This document shows, piece by piece, positions 18,935 through 28,187 of a stretch of DNA of 64,000 nucleotides. The first letter of the stretch is position 1; every line of letters starts with the position of its first letter. A program made the translations under genes and the position numbers. The stretch is from Bacteroidales bacterium UBA5072 (GTDB lineage Bacteria > Bacteroidota > Bacteroidia > Bacteroidales > UBA10428): contig DIAS01000056.1 in the NCBI GenBank assembly GCA_002415855.1, positions 61,985 to 125,984 of the forward strand. The letters run 5' to 3'. The notes beneath the pieces were generated by a model. It made no database searches and was not told the DNA's origin. It saw nothing but the letters and a program-made list of their open reading frames with translations.

Positions 18935-21136
18935 TCACGATATTATGCTTACAGGCAGCTTTATTACCGCAGTAGTTCCGTTTCCGGTGATTGATTGATA
19001 ATTGATTGACCCCTGATGGTCCTGGATAATCGAATAGGTAATGGATAATCCCATACCTGTCCCTTTGCCGGGATCCTTTGTACTGAAAAAAGGATTGAAG
19101 ATCCTGGGCAGAACATCGGGACTTATACCCGTGCCGCTATCGGTTATTGAGGTGTAAACCTGGTCGTTTTCGACCATGGTTTTAATGACTATGGTTCCTT
19201 TGTTCTCAATTGACTGGTAGGCATTGGTAAGGACATTCAGAAAAGCCTGATGAAGTTTACCTTCGTTACCGTTTACCTTCACCGGAAGTGATGTATAATC
19301 CCGTATTATTTCAATCCTGTAGCGGGTTTCATTTTGAATCATGGTCAGACAATTCTCCAGGATGTCATGAATATCACAGCTCTCATGGTTTCTTTCATTC
19401 ATTCGGCTGAAATGACTCAGGCTTGCCACAATTTTTGTGGCCCGTTCAACACCCACATGGATACCCTGGATCATGGATGCCAGATTTTCAAGATGTTCAT
19501 TTCCGTTCTCATTCAGGTAAGATTCGATCCCCAGTATGCCCCCATGGATAAAATTCAACGGATTGTTGATCTCATGGGCAACTCCGGCGGCCAATGTACC
19601 CAGAGAGGCCAGTTTTTCCGATTCAATAAGATGCTTCTGGGCTTTGATAAGCTCATCAGTCCGCTCTTTTACCAGAAGTTCAAGATTCTGCCTGTATTTT
19701 TCGAGCTCCTGCTCGATCTTCTTTTTTTCGGTAATGTTTACGGTAGAGCTCAGGATCACCGGCCTGCCTTCCATATGAATAATGCGCGCCGAATAATAAA
19801 TAAAGAAGACTTCGCCCTTTTTGTTTTTGCGCGAAATTTCCAGGTTGTCAACATATCCCTTTTGAAGAAGTTGATCCTTCAAAGTTGAATTATTTTGTTT
19901 GTCCCCGTCAGGAAACAGGTCCCGGCTAAGCCTACCCAGTACTTCTTCGGCCGTGAACCCGGTATCATGGCAAAAGGCCCTGTTGACCATCAGCAGACGC
20001 CCGTCCATGTCAGTTAAAATTATGGCAACCGGTGAAAGTTCGATCAGGCTCTTAAACCGGTTCTCACTTTCTCTGAGGTCAACCTCCGCCTTTTTGCGAT
20101 CCGACAGGTCGATGATGATCCCCCTGAATCCAGTGATTTTATCTCCTTCGGTGATGATGTTAGAATAGGCCTCCACAGGTAACCTGCTGCCATCCTTTCT
20201 TAGGGCAGAATATTCATTCCCTCCAGCGTTTTTACCCACCAGGATCATTTTGATGTTTCTTTTCAGCCGTTCCAGATCATCGGGAACAATAAGTGAACGC
20301 ACATTGATACCCCTGGCGAAGTCTTCAACGGTATAGCCAAAAAGCTCAAATCCCCTGCGGTTAACATAAGTCAGATTTAGATCGGAGTCGCATTCAAAGA
20401 TCAACTGGGGGAGCAAATCCGCCATTTCGCGATACTTGCGTTCGCTGCGGGCAAGTGCTTCCTCAATATGCTTTCGCAGGATTATATCCTCCTCTGCCTT
20501 TTGCAACGACATGTTGTTAATTCTGAAGATGTTATAACCGATTAGCCCGGTAAAGACCAGGGCCAGTGCAGTGTCCGACAGGAAATCCAGGATCATGACC
20601 TGGTCCATTTTCAGCTCATCATATACAACTGTGGTGAAAACAACAAGGATCAAAAGGTTTACACCGATGTAAAGGATAAAGACATTGCGATTTTTCATGA
20701 TCACCAGTGGCAGCATGGATAGAGATGCCACAACGATTACCATTGTGTCGAGCCTGATCAGGGGCCCGCTATTATCCATGAATAGCACGAACCACGCCAC
20801 AAAAAGCGCAGCAATCATCAGGCTGTGAGCTGTCAGCTGATAATAACCCTTTTTCAGGATCACAATACATCCCAGGAAAATCAACATCAGCACCAACTGC
20901 GGAAGTACAACGGCCGTGGAAATTCTGTAAGGAGGTATGCGGAGCTGGATATAAACAGTGTATACTATGGCAAGGAAAACCCCGGCAATTACCGAAATGA
21001 TCAGGTAGAAAACAAAGCGTGCTTTGAGCTTAGTGGTAAAGTCAGCATCTTCATATTTTCTTAATATGCCCGATTTCTTATCGACTGCAGCATTTGGCGC
21101 TCCGTTCTTCCCTGTTGATGCCTGCTCACTTTCCAT
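18935..21136 (-). CDS. Membrane-bound PAS-domain sensor histidine kinase
   Basis: A 733-residue kinase. After a hydrophilic 40-residue start there are six hydrophobic segments (about 40-215), then two PAS/PAC domains (about 240-370, 'FECDSDLNLTYVNRRGFELFGY'; and 370-480, 'AIILTDMDGRLLMVNRAF'), a coiled-coil linker, a HisKA domain with His in VAHEINNPLNF, and a HATPase_c domain with TDSGTGISP and GKGTGMGLSI. The HEINNP form of the H-box belongs to the NtrB/ZraS-like group. No response regulator is adjacent, so it is an orphan in this window. It is downstream of an RluA gene on the same strand but separated by 90 bases. The signal sensed is unknown. Confidence 0.93.
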   Translation of the reverse strand: MESEQASTGKNGAPNAAVDKKSGILRKYEDADFTTKLKARFVFYLIISVIAGVFLAIVYTVYIQLRIPPYRISTAVVLPQLVLMLIFLGCIVILKKGYYQLTAHSLMIAALFVAWFVLFMDNSGPLIRLDTMVIVVASLSMLPLVIMKNRNVFILYIGVNLLILVVFTTVVYDELKMDQVMILDFLSDTALALVFTGLIGYNIFRINNMSLQKAEEDIILRKHIEEALARSERKYREMADLLPQLIFECDSDLNLTYVNRRGFELFGYTVEDFARGINVRSLIVPDDLERLKRNIKMILVGKNAGGNEYSALRKDGSRLPVEAYSNIITEGDKITGFRGIIIDLSDRKKAEVDLRESENRFKSLIELSPVAIILTDMDGRLLMVNRAFCHDTGFTAEEVLGRLSRDLFPDGDKQNNSTLKDQLLQKGYVDNLEISRKNKKGEVFFIYYSARIIHMEGRPVILSSTVNITEKKKIEQELEKYRQNLELLVKERTDELIKAQKHLIESEKLASLGTLAAGVAHEINNPLNFIHGGILGIESYLNENGNEHLENLASMIQGIHVGVERATKIVASLSHFSRMNERNHESCDIHDILENCLTMIQNETRYRIEIIRDYTSLPVKVNGNEGKLHQAFLNVLTNAYQSIENKGTIVIKTMVENDQVYTSITDSGTGISPDVLPRIFNPFFSTKDPGKGTGMGLSITYSIIQDHQGSINYQSITGNGTTAVIKLPVSIIS

Positions 21137-21226
21137 AGGCCCGCCGTGAATAAAGTTTTATATTCTTTTTATACGCAGTAATTTCATAAAGTTTACACTT
21201 CTCATTTGGATTTTAAACAGCGGGGA

Positions 21227-22096
21227 TTAAAATACGCGAAGAAACCGGGCCGGGATGTCCGAAATGAACCTCATGTGCTCACCGGTAACCGGATGTGAAA
21301 AGGCCAGGACACTGGCGTGTAACCCAAGCCTGCCAATGGGATTACCGGTTGCCCCGTATTTCAAATCCCCCACAATACAGTGCCCGATGTCCTGCATGTG
21401 AACCCTGATCTGGTTTTTCTTTCCGGTTTCGAGGTTGACTTCAAGCAGGGAAAAGCTTGCGCTGCTTTTCAGTGTCTTGTAACGGGTGATGGCAAGCTCT
21501 CCTTTGCCGGGATCCTGGCTTGAATGCACCACGAAGGCCTTGCTCTCGTATAGATAGGAGTTAATGATGCCGCCGTCACGTTTTACCAGTCCTTCGACCA
21601 GTGCTATGTAAGTGCGCTCCGTGATATTGGCCTGCCAGTTCTTCTGCAGGATGCCCTGGACGTTTTCACTCTTTGCAAACATCATCAAACCTGATGTATC
21701 CCGGTCGAGGCGATGGACGATAAAGATCCTGCCCGCGGGATCCTTTTGTTTCAGGTAAGCGCTGAGAAGACTATAGGCGGTCATGTGCTCGCCACCCGCG
21801 GACATTGAAAGCAATCCGGCCTTCTTGTCAATAACAACAATATGGTCGTCTTCGAATACAATGTGAAAATAGCGGTTCAGGTCTCCCTCATGCGACCGTT
21901 CATGTCTGACAATAACCTGTTGTCCGGGCCTCAGGTTATAATTGAACTGTGATACAGCCTTACCGTCTACCCAGATTTGCTTAAAACGCAGCAATGATTT
22001 GATATTGTCACGGCTCTTCCCCTTCATGTTTTGAAGCAGGAACTGCATAAGCAGGGTATTTTCCGCTACGTTCAGAATAACATCTTCCTTAGGCAT
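21227..22096 (-). CDS. RluA/RluD-family RNA pseudouridine synthase
   Basis: A 289-residue protein with an N-terminal S4-like RNA-binding segment (residues 8-65, 'SRDNIKSLLRFKQIWVDGK') and the RluA catalytic domain with the signature HRLDRDTSGL, catalytic Asp131. Conserved motif ETGKKNQIRVHMQDIGH and the C-terminal LHA..L.FSHPVTGE follow in the usual order. It isomerises uridine to pseudouridine in rRNA or tRNA; the exact site cannot be assigned. Length is normal. It is separated from the upstream isomerase gene by a terminator hairpin and is therefore probably transcribed on its own. Confidence 0.95.
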   Translation of the reverse strand: MPKEDVILNVAENTLLMQFLLQNMKGKSRDNIKSLLRFKQIWVDGKAVSQFNYNLRPGQQVIVRHERSHEGDLNRYFHIVFEDDHIVVIDKKAGLLSMSAGGEHMTAYSLLSAYLKQKDPAGRIFIVHRLDRDTSGLMMFAKSENVQGILQKNWQANITERTYIALVEGLVKRDGGIINSYLYESKAFVVHSSQDPGKGELAITRYKTLKSSASFSLLEVNLETGKKNQIRVHMQDIGHCIVGDLKYGATGNPIGRLGLHASVLAFSHPVTGEHMRFISDIPARFLRVF

Positions 22097-22107
22097 AGGC
22101 TGTAATT

Positions 22108-22132
22108 AAAACGGGGCCATGGTTCGGCCCCG
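22108..22132 (-). terminator. Rho-independent terminator after the TIM-barrel isomerase gene
   Basis: CGGGGCC (22112-22118) pairs with GGCCCCG (22126-22132) around a seven-base loop. In the minus-strand transcript the stem is followed directly by UUUUAAUU. It lies just past the isomerase stop (22145) and before the RluA start (22096). Confidence 0.75.
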
Positions 22133-22144
22133 CTTCATGGTTCG

Positions 22145-23050
22145 TTAATAACCCCATTTTTTCATAACGGCGAGGTCTGCCTTCACGCATTCCATCGGGG
22201 TTTTGCCCTGGTAAGACTCCTGCTCGATGATATAACAGGTAGTCCCGCCAATTTTTGTCGCCAGGTCAACTACTTCCCGGCAACTGATGATTCCTTCTCC
22301 CAGTATGGTGCTTTCATATTCCGCATTACCTTCAGATTTGATTTCATCCTTCACATGGATGTTCTCAAACCGGCCCGGGTATTGTTTTACTACTTCCAGT
22401 GCAACGGCACCGCCGTTGTAAAGATTACCGATATCCAACTGAATGACAACAAGCTTGGGATCAATATTATTCATCATGATATCAAATACTTTCTGGTCAT
22501 TCAGCCTCTGGCTGAATTCAAAATCATGATTATGGTAGCCAAATTTCATTCCTGATTTAATGCACATCTCACCACATTTGTTGAAGACACCGAGGTATCG
22601 CATCAGGTTGTCGTATGTGTTCCGCATGCTCTCATCCATCCAGGGACTGACTACGTATTTCTGCTGAAGTACAGCGGCATCCTCAATGGTATATTTCCAG
22701 GAATCCGTAAAATCCTTGGTAGCCTCATCCCAATGTTGCGGCCCCATAACGGTGTGCCCGCTGACCATTTTAAGGCCCAGGTCATCCAGGACTTTTTTGA
22801 ACTCCTTGGCAGAATAGCCGTAAAACTTCCTGTCAACATAATTGGCATGTTCCAGGTACACATAACCCATACCTGCCAGTTGTTTCAAGGATCCCAGGGG
22901 ATCCAGTCCCATTTCGTCCCGGACACAGTAAAGCTGCACGCCTACAATACGGGACGCAGGTTTCGAAGCAAGAACCTGTTTACTTAACAAAGCCATACCG
23001 GTTGCAGCCAGTGCACCGGTTTTCAGAAAATTCCTTCTTGATGTTTTCAT
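22145..23050 (-). CDS. Tat-exported sugar-phosphate isomerase/epimerase-like TIM-barrel protein
   Basis: A 301-residue protein with a twin-arginine signal (SRRNFLKTG followed by a hydrophobic stretch, about residues 1-29), so it is folded before export to the periplasm. The rest is an AP-endonuclease-2/xylose-isomerase-like barrel. Candidate metal ligands are visible: Glu in YLEHANY, His and Asp in GYHNHDFEF, Asp in QLDIGNLY, His in ENIHVKDE and Glu near the C-terminus in YIIEQES. Such exported members in Bacteroidota act on sugars or sugar acids of unknown identity; I do not assign a reaction. It lies 44 bases downstream of the hexokinase gene on the same strand, so the two may be co-transcribed, suggesting a link to hexose handling. 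Confidence 0.85.
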   Translation of the reverse strand: MKTSRRNFLKTGALAATGMALLSKQVLASKPASRIVGVQLYCVRDEMGLDPLGSLKQLAGMGYVYLEHANYVDRKFYGYSAKEFKKVLDDLGLKMVSGHTVMGPQHWDEATKDFTDSWKYTIEDAAVLQQKYVVSPWMDESMRNTYDNLMRYLGVFNKCGEMCIKSGMKFGYHNHDFEFSQRLNDQKVFDIMMNNIDPKLVVIQLDIGNLYNGGAVALEVVKQYPGRFENIHVKDEIKSEGNAEYESTILGEGIISCREVVDLATKIGGTTCYIIEQESYQGKTPMECVKADLAVMKKWGY

Positions 23051-23084
23051 AGCAGTTTCTTATTGGTGTTACCTATTTAATTTT

Positions 23085-23098
23085 TCACTTTTCATTAT
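23085..23098. repeat. Short intergenic repeat, copy 1
   Basis: TTCACTTTTCATTA at the 3' end of the hexokinase gene, overlapping its stop codon on the minus strand. The same 14 bases recur at 63987-64000. Too short to prove a repeat family from two copies. Confidence 0.35.
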
Positions 23099-24294
23099 GA
23101 AAGTACAGCCATTGCAGCACCGATCAGATTGGCATTTTCCATCTGGGCAATGGTTACCTCTACCTCAGCCAGGTCAAGCGCACTCAATACTTCCTTCAGC
23201 GATGCGTTCACCACGTCAGCATAGGAGGCTTTGCCCGTGCTGATCCTACTCCAGAATAAGCTGCCCTCGGCCAGCACCTGTACACGCTTGATTTTAGGAT
23301 TGGCATGGCGGAGATTCTGCACAAGTCCTGCAAGTGATGCTGCCACCAGCTTGGCTGACCGCTCATAGATCTGGTAAGCGGTTTCAACATACTCTTCCTT
23401 ATTCTGGAAAGGATTATTGATCATACGGGAAAGATCTACAGCGCTGAGATTCTCATCCAGCTTTTCTCCCGGGAAAGCGGCCCTGAATACCCTGCCGAGA
23501 TACATTCCGGAAACTGCCTTCTCGAAGCGTTGACCGCCCATGCAATCTGATTCGGCATCCACCTGGTCATCCAGATCTGTAAGGTGGGGCGGATAAAAAT
23601 TGCCTGATTCGAGGTTTACGGGTGTTTCACCAGTCCATCCCTTCATATCCCTGATTTTAGGAATATATTCCGATGGAAAGAAAGCAGCCATGTTGGTACC
23701 TGTTCCGACTATAATACCGATATAGGCATCAAAGCCCGGGTTTAACAAGCCGGCAAACAGACTGGTAATGGTATCATTGAGGACCTTGATATCGGTGAAT
23801 CTCTTACCCGTGTTCTTATTCAGGTATTCAAGCAGTGGCTTGCCAATCGGGCAGCCTTCCATCTGGGGAATGTGAACCCCTTTTGTCCAGTTGATCAACT
23901 CGGCATCACCGTCGGTCAGGGATTTTGCCGGATAGGAGAAACAGTAACCGATAGGCGTATCGGGAGGTATGTCCAGTTGCTCCATGGTTTTGGCCTGCGC
24001 ATTGAACAGGTCCTCCCGGGTAAAACCGTCTTTTTTCATTTCCGTGATGTCCCTTTCTACTGATCCCGGAATGGTTGTCTTTTCCCTGACTGATACTGTT
24101 GCAACCCTGAAATTGGTACCACCAAGATCAAATACCGTTGCATTGCCCCTGATGGTATCTTTTTTCGGATGTATGTATGTCGGCAGACATTTTATCTCTG
24201 TATTGTCCTGCTGAAACCCTGCAACAATTTTCCTTGTCAGATCATTAGCTATATCAGCCAGCTGTGCAATACTCAGGTTGAATTTACTTTTCAT
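23095..24294 (-). CDS. Eukaryote-type hexokinase
   Basis: A 399-residue cytoplasmic kinase of the hexokinase_1/hexokinase_2 family, unlike the ROK or GlkA glucokinases usual in bacteria. Visible landmarks: phosphate-1 loop FDLGGTNFRVATV (residues about 55-67), the sugar-binding segment FSYPAKS...LINWTKG, the catalytic Asp in VLNDTITSLFAG, phosphate-2 motif GIIVGTGTNMAAF, and NLESGNF. It lacks the long N-terminal regulatory half of animal enzymes. It phosphorylates glucose or another hexose at O6 using ATP. Related single-domain hexokinases are known in Bacteroides, so this is a lineage trait and not a recent eukaryotic transfer. Codirectional with the TIM-barrel gene 44 bases downstream. Confidence 0.93.
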   Translation of the reverse strand: MKSKFNLSIAQLADIANDLTRKIVAGFQQDNTEIKCLPTYIHPKKDTIRGNATVFDLGGTNFRVATVSVREKTTIPGSVERDITEMKKDGFTREDLFNAQAKTMEQLDIPPDTPIGYCFSYPAKSLTDGDAELINWTKGVHIPQMEGCPIGKPLLEYLNKNTGKRFTDIKVLNDTITSLFAGLLNPGFDAYIGIIVGTGTNMAAFFPSEYIPKIRDMKGWTGETPVNLESGNFYPPHLTDLDDQVDAESDCMGGQRFEKAVSGMYLGRVFRAAFPGEKLDENLSAVDLSRMINNPFQNKEEYVETAYQIYERSAKLVAASLAGLVQNLRHANPKIKRVQVLAEGSLFWSRISTGKASYADVVNASLKEVLSALDLAEVEVTIAQMENANLIGAAMAVLS

Positions 24295-24410
24295 ACAGTG
24301 TGATTTTAAGATTTCTTTTTACAAGACCTAAAAGTATACAAATCCATTTGTTTTACAAAAATTAAAACTGTTTCCTAATTTTACTGTCAAAATGCATTTT
24401 CCCAACCTGC

Positions 24411-25715
24411 ATGAAATTTAAAAATATAACCCCCTGGAACATAGAAGCGGTTAAAAGCGTTTTTTCCTCTCTAAGCTCAAGAAATTACAGAATCTATTTC
24501 GCCGGGCAGGGAATTTCACTGATCGGTACATGGATGCAAAATATTGCCATGAGCTGGCTTATATACAGACTTACAGGATCGGTGTTTCTTCTGGGACTGA
24601 TCGGTTTTACGAGTCAGATTCCCACCTTCGTGCTTTCACCTTTCACAGGGGTATTAACCGATCGCTATAACCGGCACAGAATCATGGTACTGGCACAGGT
24701 CTTCTTCATGCTTCAGGCATTTACCATGGCTATGCTTGTTTTATATAACCTGATCGTGGTATGGCACATCATTGTTCTCAGCCTCTTTTTCGGGATCATC
24801 AGCGCTTTTGATGCACCTGCACGGCAATCGCTGGTCATCGACCTGATTGATGATCCCAGGAACCTGGGAAACGCCATAGCTTTGAATTCCGCACTTTTTA
24901 ACGGGGCTCGACTTATCGGACCCGCCATTGCCGGGGTGACCATTTCCGCAGTCGGCGAAGGCATATGCTTCCTGTTGAATGCCATAAGTTTTGTTGCTGT
25001 CATTGTTGCCTTGCTCCTTTTGAAGATCCCTTTGAAGCCGGTCATGAACAAGGTTAACAGATTCAGGGAGGAGTTCACGGAAGGTATTCGCTATACTTTC
25101 CGGTCAGTTCCCATCCGGACGTTGATCATCCTGCTGGCTGTTCTGAGTCTTGTCGGATTCCCCTTTATTGTGCTCCTGCCCGCCTATGCCAAAGAAATCC
25201 TGAAGGGGAGTTCCGATACCCTGGGATTTCTTATGTCGGCATTGGGAGCCGGTGCATTGACAGGTGCCCTGATCATGGCTGCCCGAAAATCGGTGCTCGG
25301 ACTGGGCAGGGTGATCGCCATCAATACCGGACTTCTGGGCCTGGCTGTCGTGCTGGCATCGCTGTCAACCCGGATGTACTTTTCACTGACAGTGTTCTAC
25401 TTTGGAGGTCTTTCCATGATCCTTTCGCTGGCAGCCATCAATACCATGCTGCAAACCATAGCCGATGAGGACAAACGCGGTCGGGTAATGAGCTTCTATG
25501 CCATGGCCCTGATGGGGACGACTCCCATCGGTAACCTGCTCGCCGGCACAATTGCCAGTGGCATAGGGATCCCATACACGCTGCTGACGGGAGGCATCAT
25601 TACCATGCTGGCCGGGATCTGGTTTCAGGTCAACCGGAAATCACTGCGCTCATACATACATCCGATATACCGTAGCAAAGGGATACTTCCCTCCCTTCCT
25701 GGTGAATTGACCTGA
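24411..25715 (+). CDS. MFS transporter, EntS/MFS_3-like exporter
   Basis: A 434-residue membrane protein with twelve predicted transmembrane segments. The N-terminal FAGQGISLIGTWMQNIAMSWLIY and the inter-helix motif GVLTDRYNRHRI match the MFS_3 group that includes the enterobactin exporter EntS and many multidrug or metabolite exporters. Substrate cannot be inferred. It is divergent from hexokinase with a 116-base shared upstream region and is followed by a 223-base gap before the DUF4954 gene, so it is probably a single-gene unit. Confidence 0.9.
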   Translation: MKFKNITPWNIEAVKSVFSSLSSRNYRIYFAGQGISLIGTWMQNIAMSWLIYRLTGSVFLLGLIGFTSQIPTFVLSPFTGVLTDRYNRHRIMVLAQVFFMLQAFTMAMLVLYNLIVVWHIIVLSLFFGIISAFDAPARQSLVIDLIDDPRNLGNAIALNSALFNGARLIGPAIAGVTISAVGEGICFLLNAISFVAVIVALLLLKIPLKPVMNKVNRFREEFTEGIRYTFRSVPIRTLIILLAVLSLVGFPFIVLLPAYAKEILKGSSDTLGFLMSALGAGALTGALIMAARKSVLGLGRVIAINTGLLGLAVVLASLSTRMYFSLTVFYFGGLSMILSLAAINTMLQTIADEDKRGRVMSFYAMALMGTTPIGNLLAGTIASGIGIPYTLLTGGIITMLAGIWFQVNRKSLRSYIHPIYRSKGILPSLPGELT

Positions 25716-25938
25716 TCCGCTCTAAAGCAGCATTCTGTAAAGAATAATTCCTTGCCGGACATGATTTTTTGCAGATGATTCATCATAAGAATAGTGATCA
25801 GCTATTGATAATATCAAGCCTAGGTATTAACTTAGAGCGGCCATACATCGTTCCTGAGAATATAGTTTGCACAGACACTGATCTTGATTACAGCATAATG
25901 GTTCCATACATAATATTCCTATCCTAAACTGAAAATCC

Positions 25939-28143
25939 ATGGACGAAGTTCTACTTGTTACTCCGGAAAACATGGGGAAGAATTTTATCCCCAAAGAATT
26001 CCTGCGCGAAGGGAAAGATGAGTTTTACCAGCGCAATCATCAGATTACTCCTCCGAAATCGGGGTGGCGGCAATTGCGGTCCGACGAAGTGGAAAGACTC
26101 GTTAAAAACAACAATACCGCCGATGATTGGGATGACATCCTGGTCACTGAGGAATTTGATGCCAATCAGGTCAAGAATACACGGTTCTTTGGCCTGGTCA
26201 GGATCGGCCGGTTGCGGAATGTCATCCTGCAGCACCACGATCTGAAAGTTCCCGCGGGGATCACCAACAGCCTGATCATCTCCTGCGATATCGGTGATGA
26301 TGTCGCTATTCATGAAGTCCATTACCTGGCGCATTATATCATTGGTGACCGATGTATCCTGTTCAATGTGCATGAAATGGATACAACCGATCATGCTAAA
26401 TTTGGTAACGGCATAGTCAAAGAGGGGGAACCTGAAAACGTAAGAACTTGGCTCGATCTGATGAACGAAACAGGCTGCCGCAAAGTATTGCCATTCGACG
26501 GCATGATCACAGCCGATGCCTATTTATGGGCTAAATACCGTGACGACAGCGCCTTACAGGAAAATCTCGTGAAAATAACCCAGAAATCCATGGATGACAG
26601 GCGTGGTTTTTATGGTACAACAGGCAGTCAATGCGTAATCAAGAATTCGCTGATAATCAAAGATGTGAAGATAGGATCGCACTGTTACATCAAAGGTGCA
26701 AACAAGCTTAAAAACCTGACCATCAATTCATCCCCGGAAGAGCCCACACAGATCGGTGAAGGAGTGGAACTGGTTAACGGAATCATCGGTTACGGCTGTC
26801 ATATCTTTTATGGTTGCAAGGCAGTTAAATTCATACTGGGCAACAACTCCAGCCTGAAGTACGGCGCCAGACTGATCAATTCTTTCCTTGGCGACAATTC
26901 CACCATATCCTGCTGCGAAGTTCTGAATAACCTGATTTTCCCTGCACATGAGCAGCACCATAACAATTCATTCCTGATCGCGTCGGTTGTTATGGGTCAG
27001 AGCAATATGGCTGCAGGGGCTACTATTGGCTCAAACCATAACAGCAGGGCCAATGATAATGAAATTCAGGCCGGCAGGGGCTTCTGGCCGGGATTGTGCA
27101 CAAGCGTCAAGCATTCGAGCCGTTTTGCCTCGTTCATATTGCTTTCAAAATCGGATTACCCGGCTGAGCTGGATATACAACTGCCCTTTTCCCTGCTGAA
27201 CAATAATGTAAGCAAAGACCAGCTTGAAGTTATGCCCGCTTACTGGTGGCTATACAACATGTACGCCCTGGCAAGGAATTCATGGAAATTTCAAAACCGC
27301 GACAAACGGATCAGCAAAGCCCAGCATATCGAATTTGAAGCGTTTGCTCCGGATACCGTTGAAGAAATCTTCCAGGCTGTTTACCTGCTGGAGATCTGGA
27401 CTGCGAAAGCTGATCTCCGGCAAAAGGGTGTGCCCGTTTCCGGGTTGACCAATAAAGAACTGGCGGATCTGGGCCATCAACTGCTGATAAAGGATGAAAA
27501 GCGGGTAAACGGCCTGGAAGTTCTGGGGGAAAACATGGAGCATTCCAGTCGCAAATGCGTGATATTGAAGCCTTTTAAAGCCTATCAGGCTTACCGCAAC
27601 ATGTTATTTCATTATGCTGTTCAAAACCTGTTAAAATACCTGCGTGCAAATCCAAAAGTTACATTCTCACAAATGTCGCAAGATCTGAAGGGTGCCCGGA
27701 GCAAAGAATGGATCAACCTGGGCGGACAGCTCATGAAAAAAAGTGACCTCGATCTGCTTCGTTCAGACATTGGAATGGGGAAACTGATTGACTGGAAAGA
27801 TATTCACAACCGTTACGACATGCTCTGGGAAAAGTATACCCTTGACAAACAGAAACATGCCTTTGCCACACTGTGTGAACTATCCGGCACCGAACAACTC
27901 ACCCGGTCACAATGGAACGATGCACTGGACAAGGCCACCGTCATCCAGCAGTTTGTCTGTGATGAAGTGTATGCCTCCCGGAAAAAGGATTATGACAATC
28001 CATTCCGGCAATCCACCTTTCGTAACGAAGACGAAATGAAAGCTGCCATCGGTACCATTGAGGATAACTCGTTTATTTTACAGGTACGGGAAGAAACAGA
28101 AGCCATGAAGAAAGAGGTGGCAGCAATAAGGAACAGGACTTAA
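25939..28143 (+). CDS. DUF4954-family left-handed beta-helix protein
   Basis: A 734-residue cytoplasmic protein with no signal peptide. Residues about 75-420 show degenerate hexapeptide repeats of a left-handed beta helix (for example VIKNSLIIKDVKIGSHCYIKG, INGIIGYGCHIFYGC, SFLGDNSTISCCEV), as in sugar-nucleotide and acyltransferases. The C-terminal half is alpha-helical and charged. The sequence pattern matches DUF4954, a Bacteroidota and Spirochaetes family of unknown function. The gene sits 44 bases upstream of a SIS-domain isomerase gene on the same strand, supporting a role in amino-sugar or sugar-phosphate metabolism, but no reaction is known. Full length, complete and well conserved in appearance. 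Confidence 0.85.
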   Translation: MDEVLLVTPENMGKNFIPKEFLREGKDEFYQRNHQITPPKSGWRQLRSDEVERLVKNNNTADDWDDILVTEEFDANQVKNTRFFGLVRIGRLRNVILQHHDLKVPAGITNSLIISCDIGDDVAIHEVHYLAHYIIGDRCILFNVHEMDTTDHAKFGNGIVKEGEPENVRTWLDLMNETGCRKVLPFDGMITADAYLWAKYRDDSALQENLVKITQKSMDDRRGFYGTTGSQCVIKNSLIIKDVKIGSHCYIKGANKLKNLTINSSPEEPTQIGEGVELVNGIIGYGCHIFYGCKAVKFILGNNSSLKYGARLINSFLGDNSTISCCEVLNNLIFPAHEQHHNNSFLIASVVMGQSNMAAGATIGSNHNSRANDNEIQAGRGFWPGLCTSVKHSSRFASFILLSKSDYPAELDIQLPFSLLNNNVSKDQLEVMPAYWWLYNMYALARNSWKFQNRDKRISKAQHIEFEAFAPDTVEEIFQAVYLLEIWTAKADLRQKGVPVSGLTNKELADLGHQLLIKDEKRVNGLEVLGENMEHSSRKCVILKPFKAYQAYRNMLFHYAVQNLLKYLRANPKVTFSQMSQDLKGARSKEWINLGGQLMKKSDLDLLRSDIGMGKLIDWKDIHNRYDMLWEKYTLDKQKHAFATLCELSGTEQLTRSQWNDALDKATVIQQFVCDEVYASRKKDYDNPFRQSTFRNEDEMKAAIGTIEDNSFILQVREETEAMKKEVAAIRNRT

Positions 28144-28187
28144 ACTGAAAGCAATAATCACATTCAAACACATAACCGTATAACCCT

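Noticed and set aside
23095..24294. Hexokinase as a recent transfer from a eukaryote
   Set aside because: Single-domain hexokinases of this type are already known in Bacteroidota, and nothing in the codon pattern looks foreign by eye.
25717..25840. Inverted pair CCGCTCTAA / TTAGAGCGG around the MFS-DUF4954 gap
   Set aside because: A 9-base match over about 124 bases is near chance, with no transposase or target duplication, so I did not call a mobile element.
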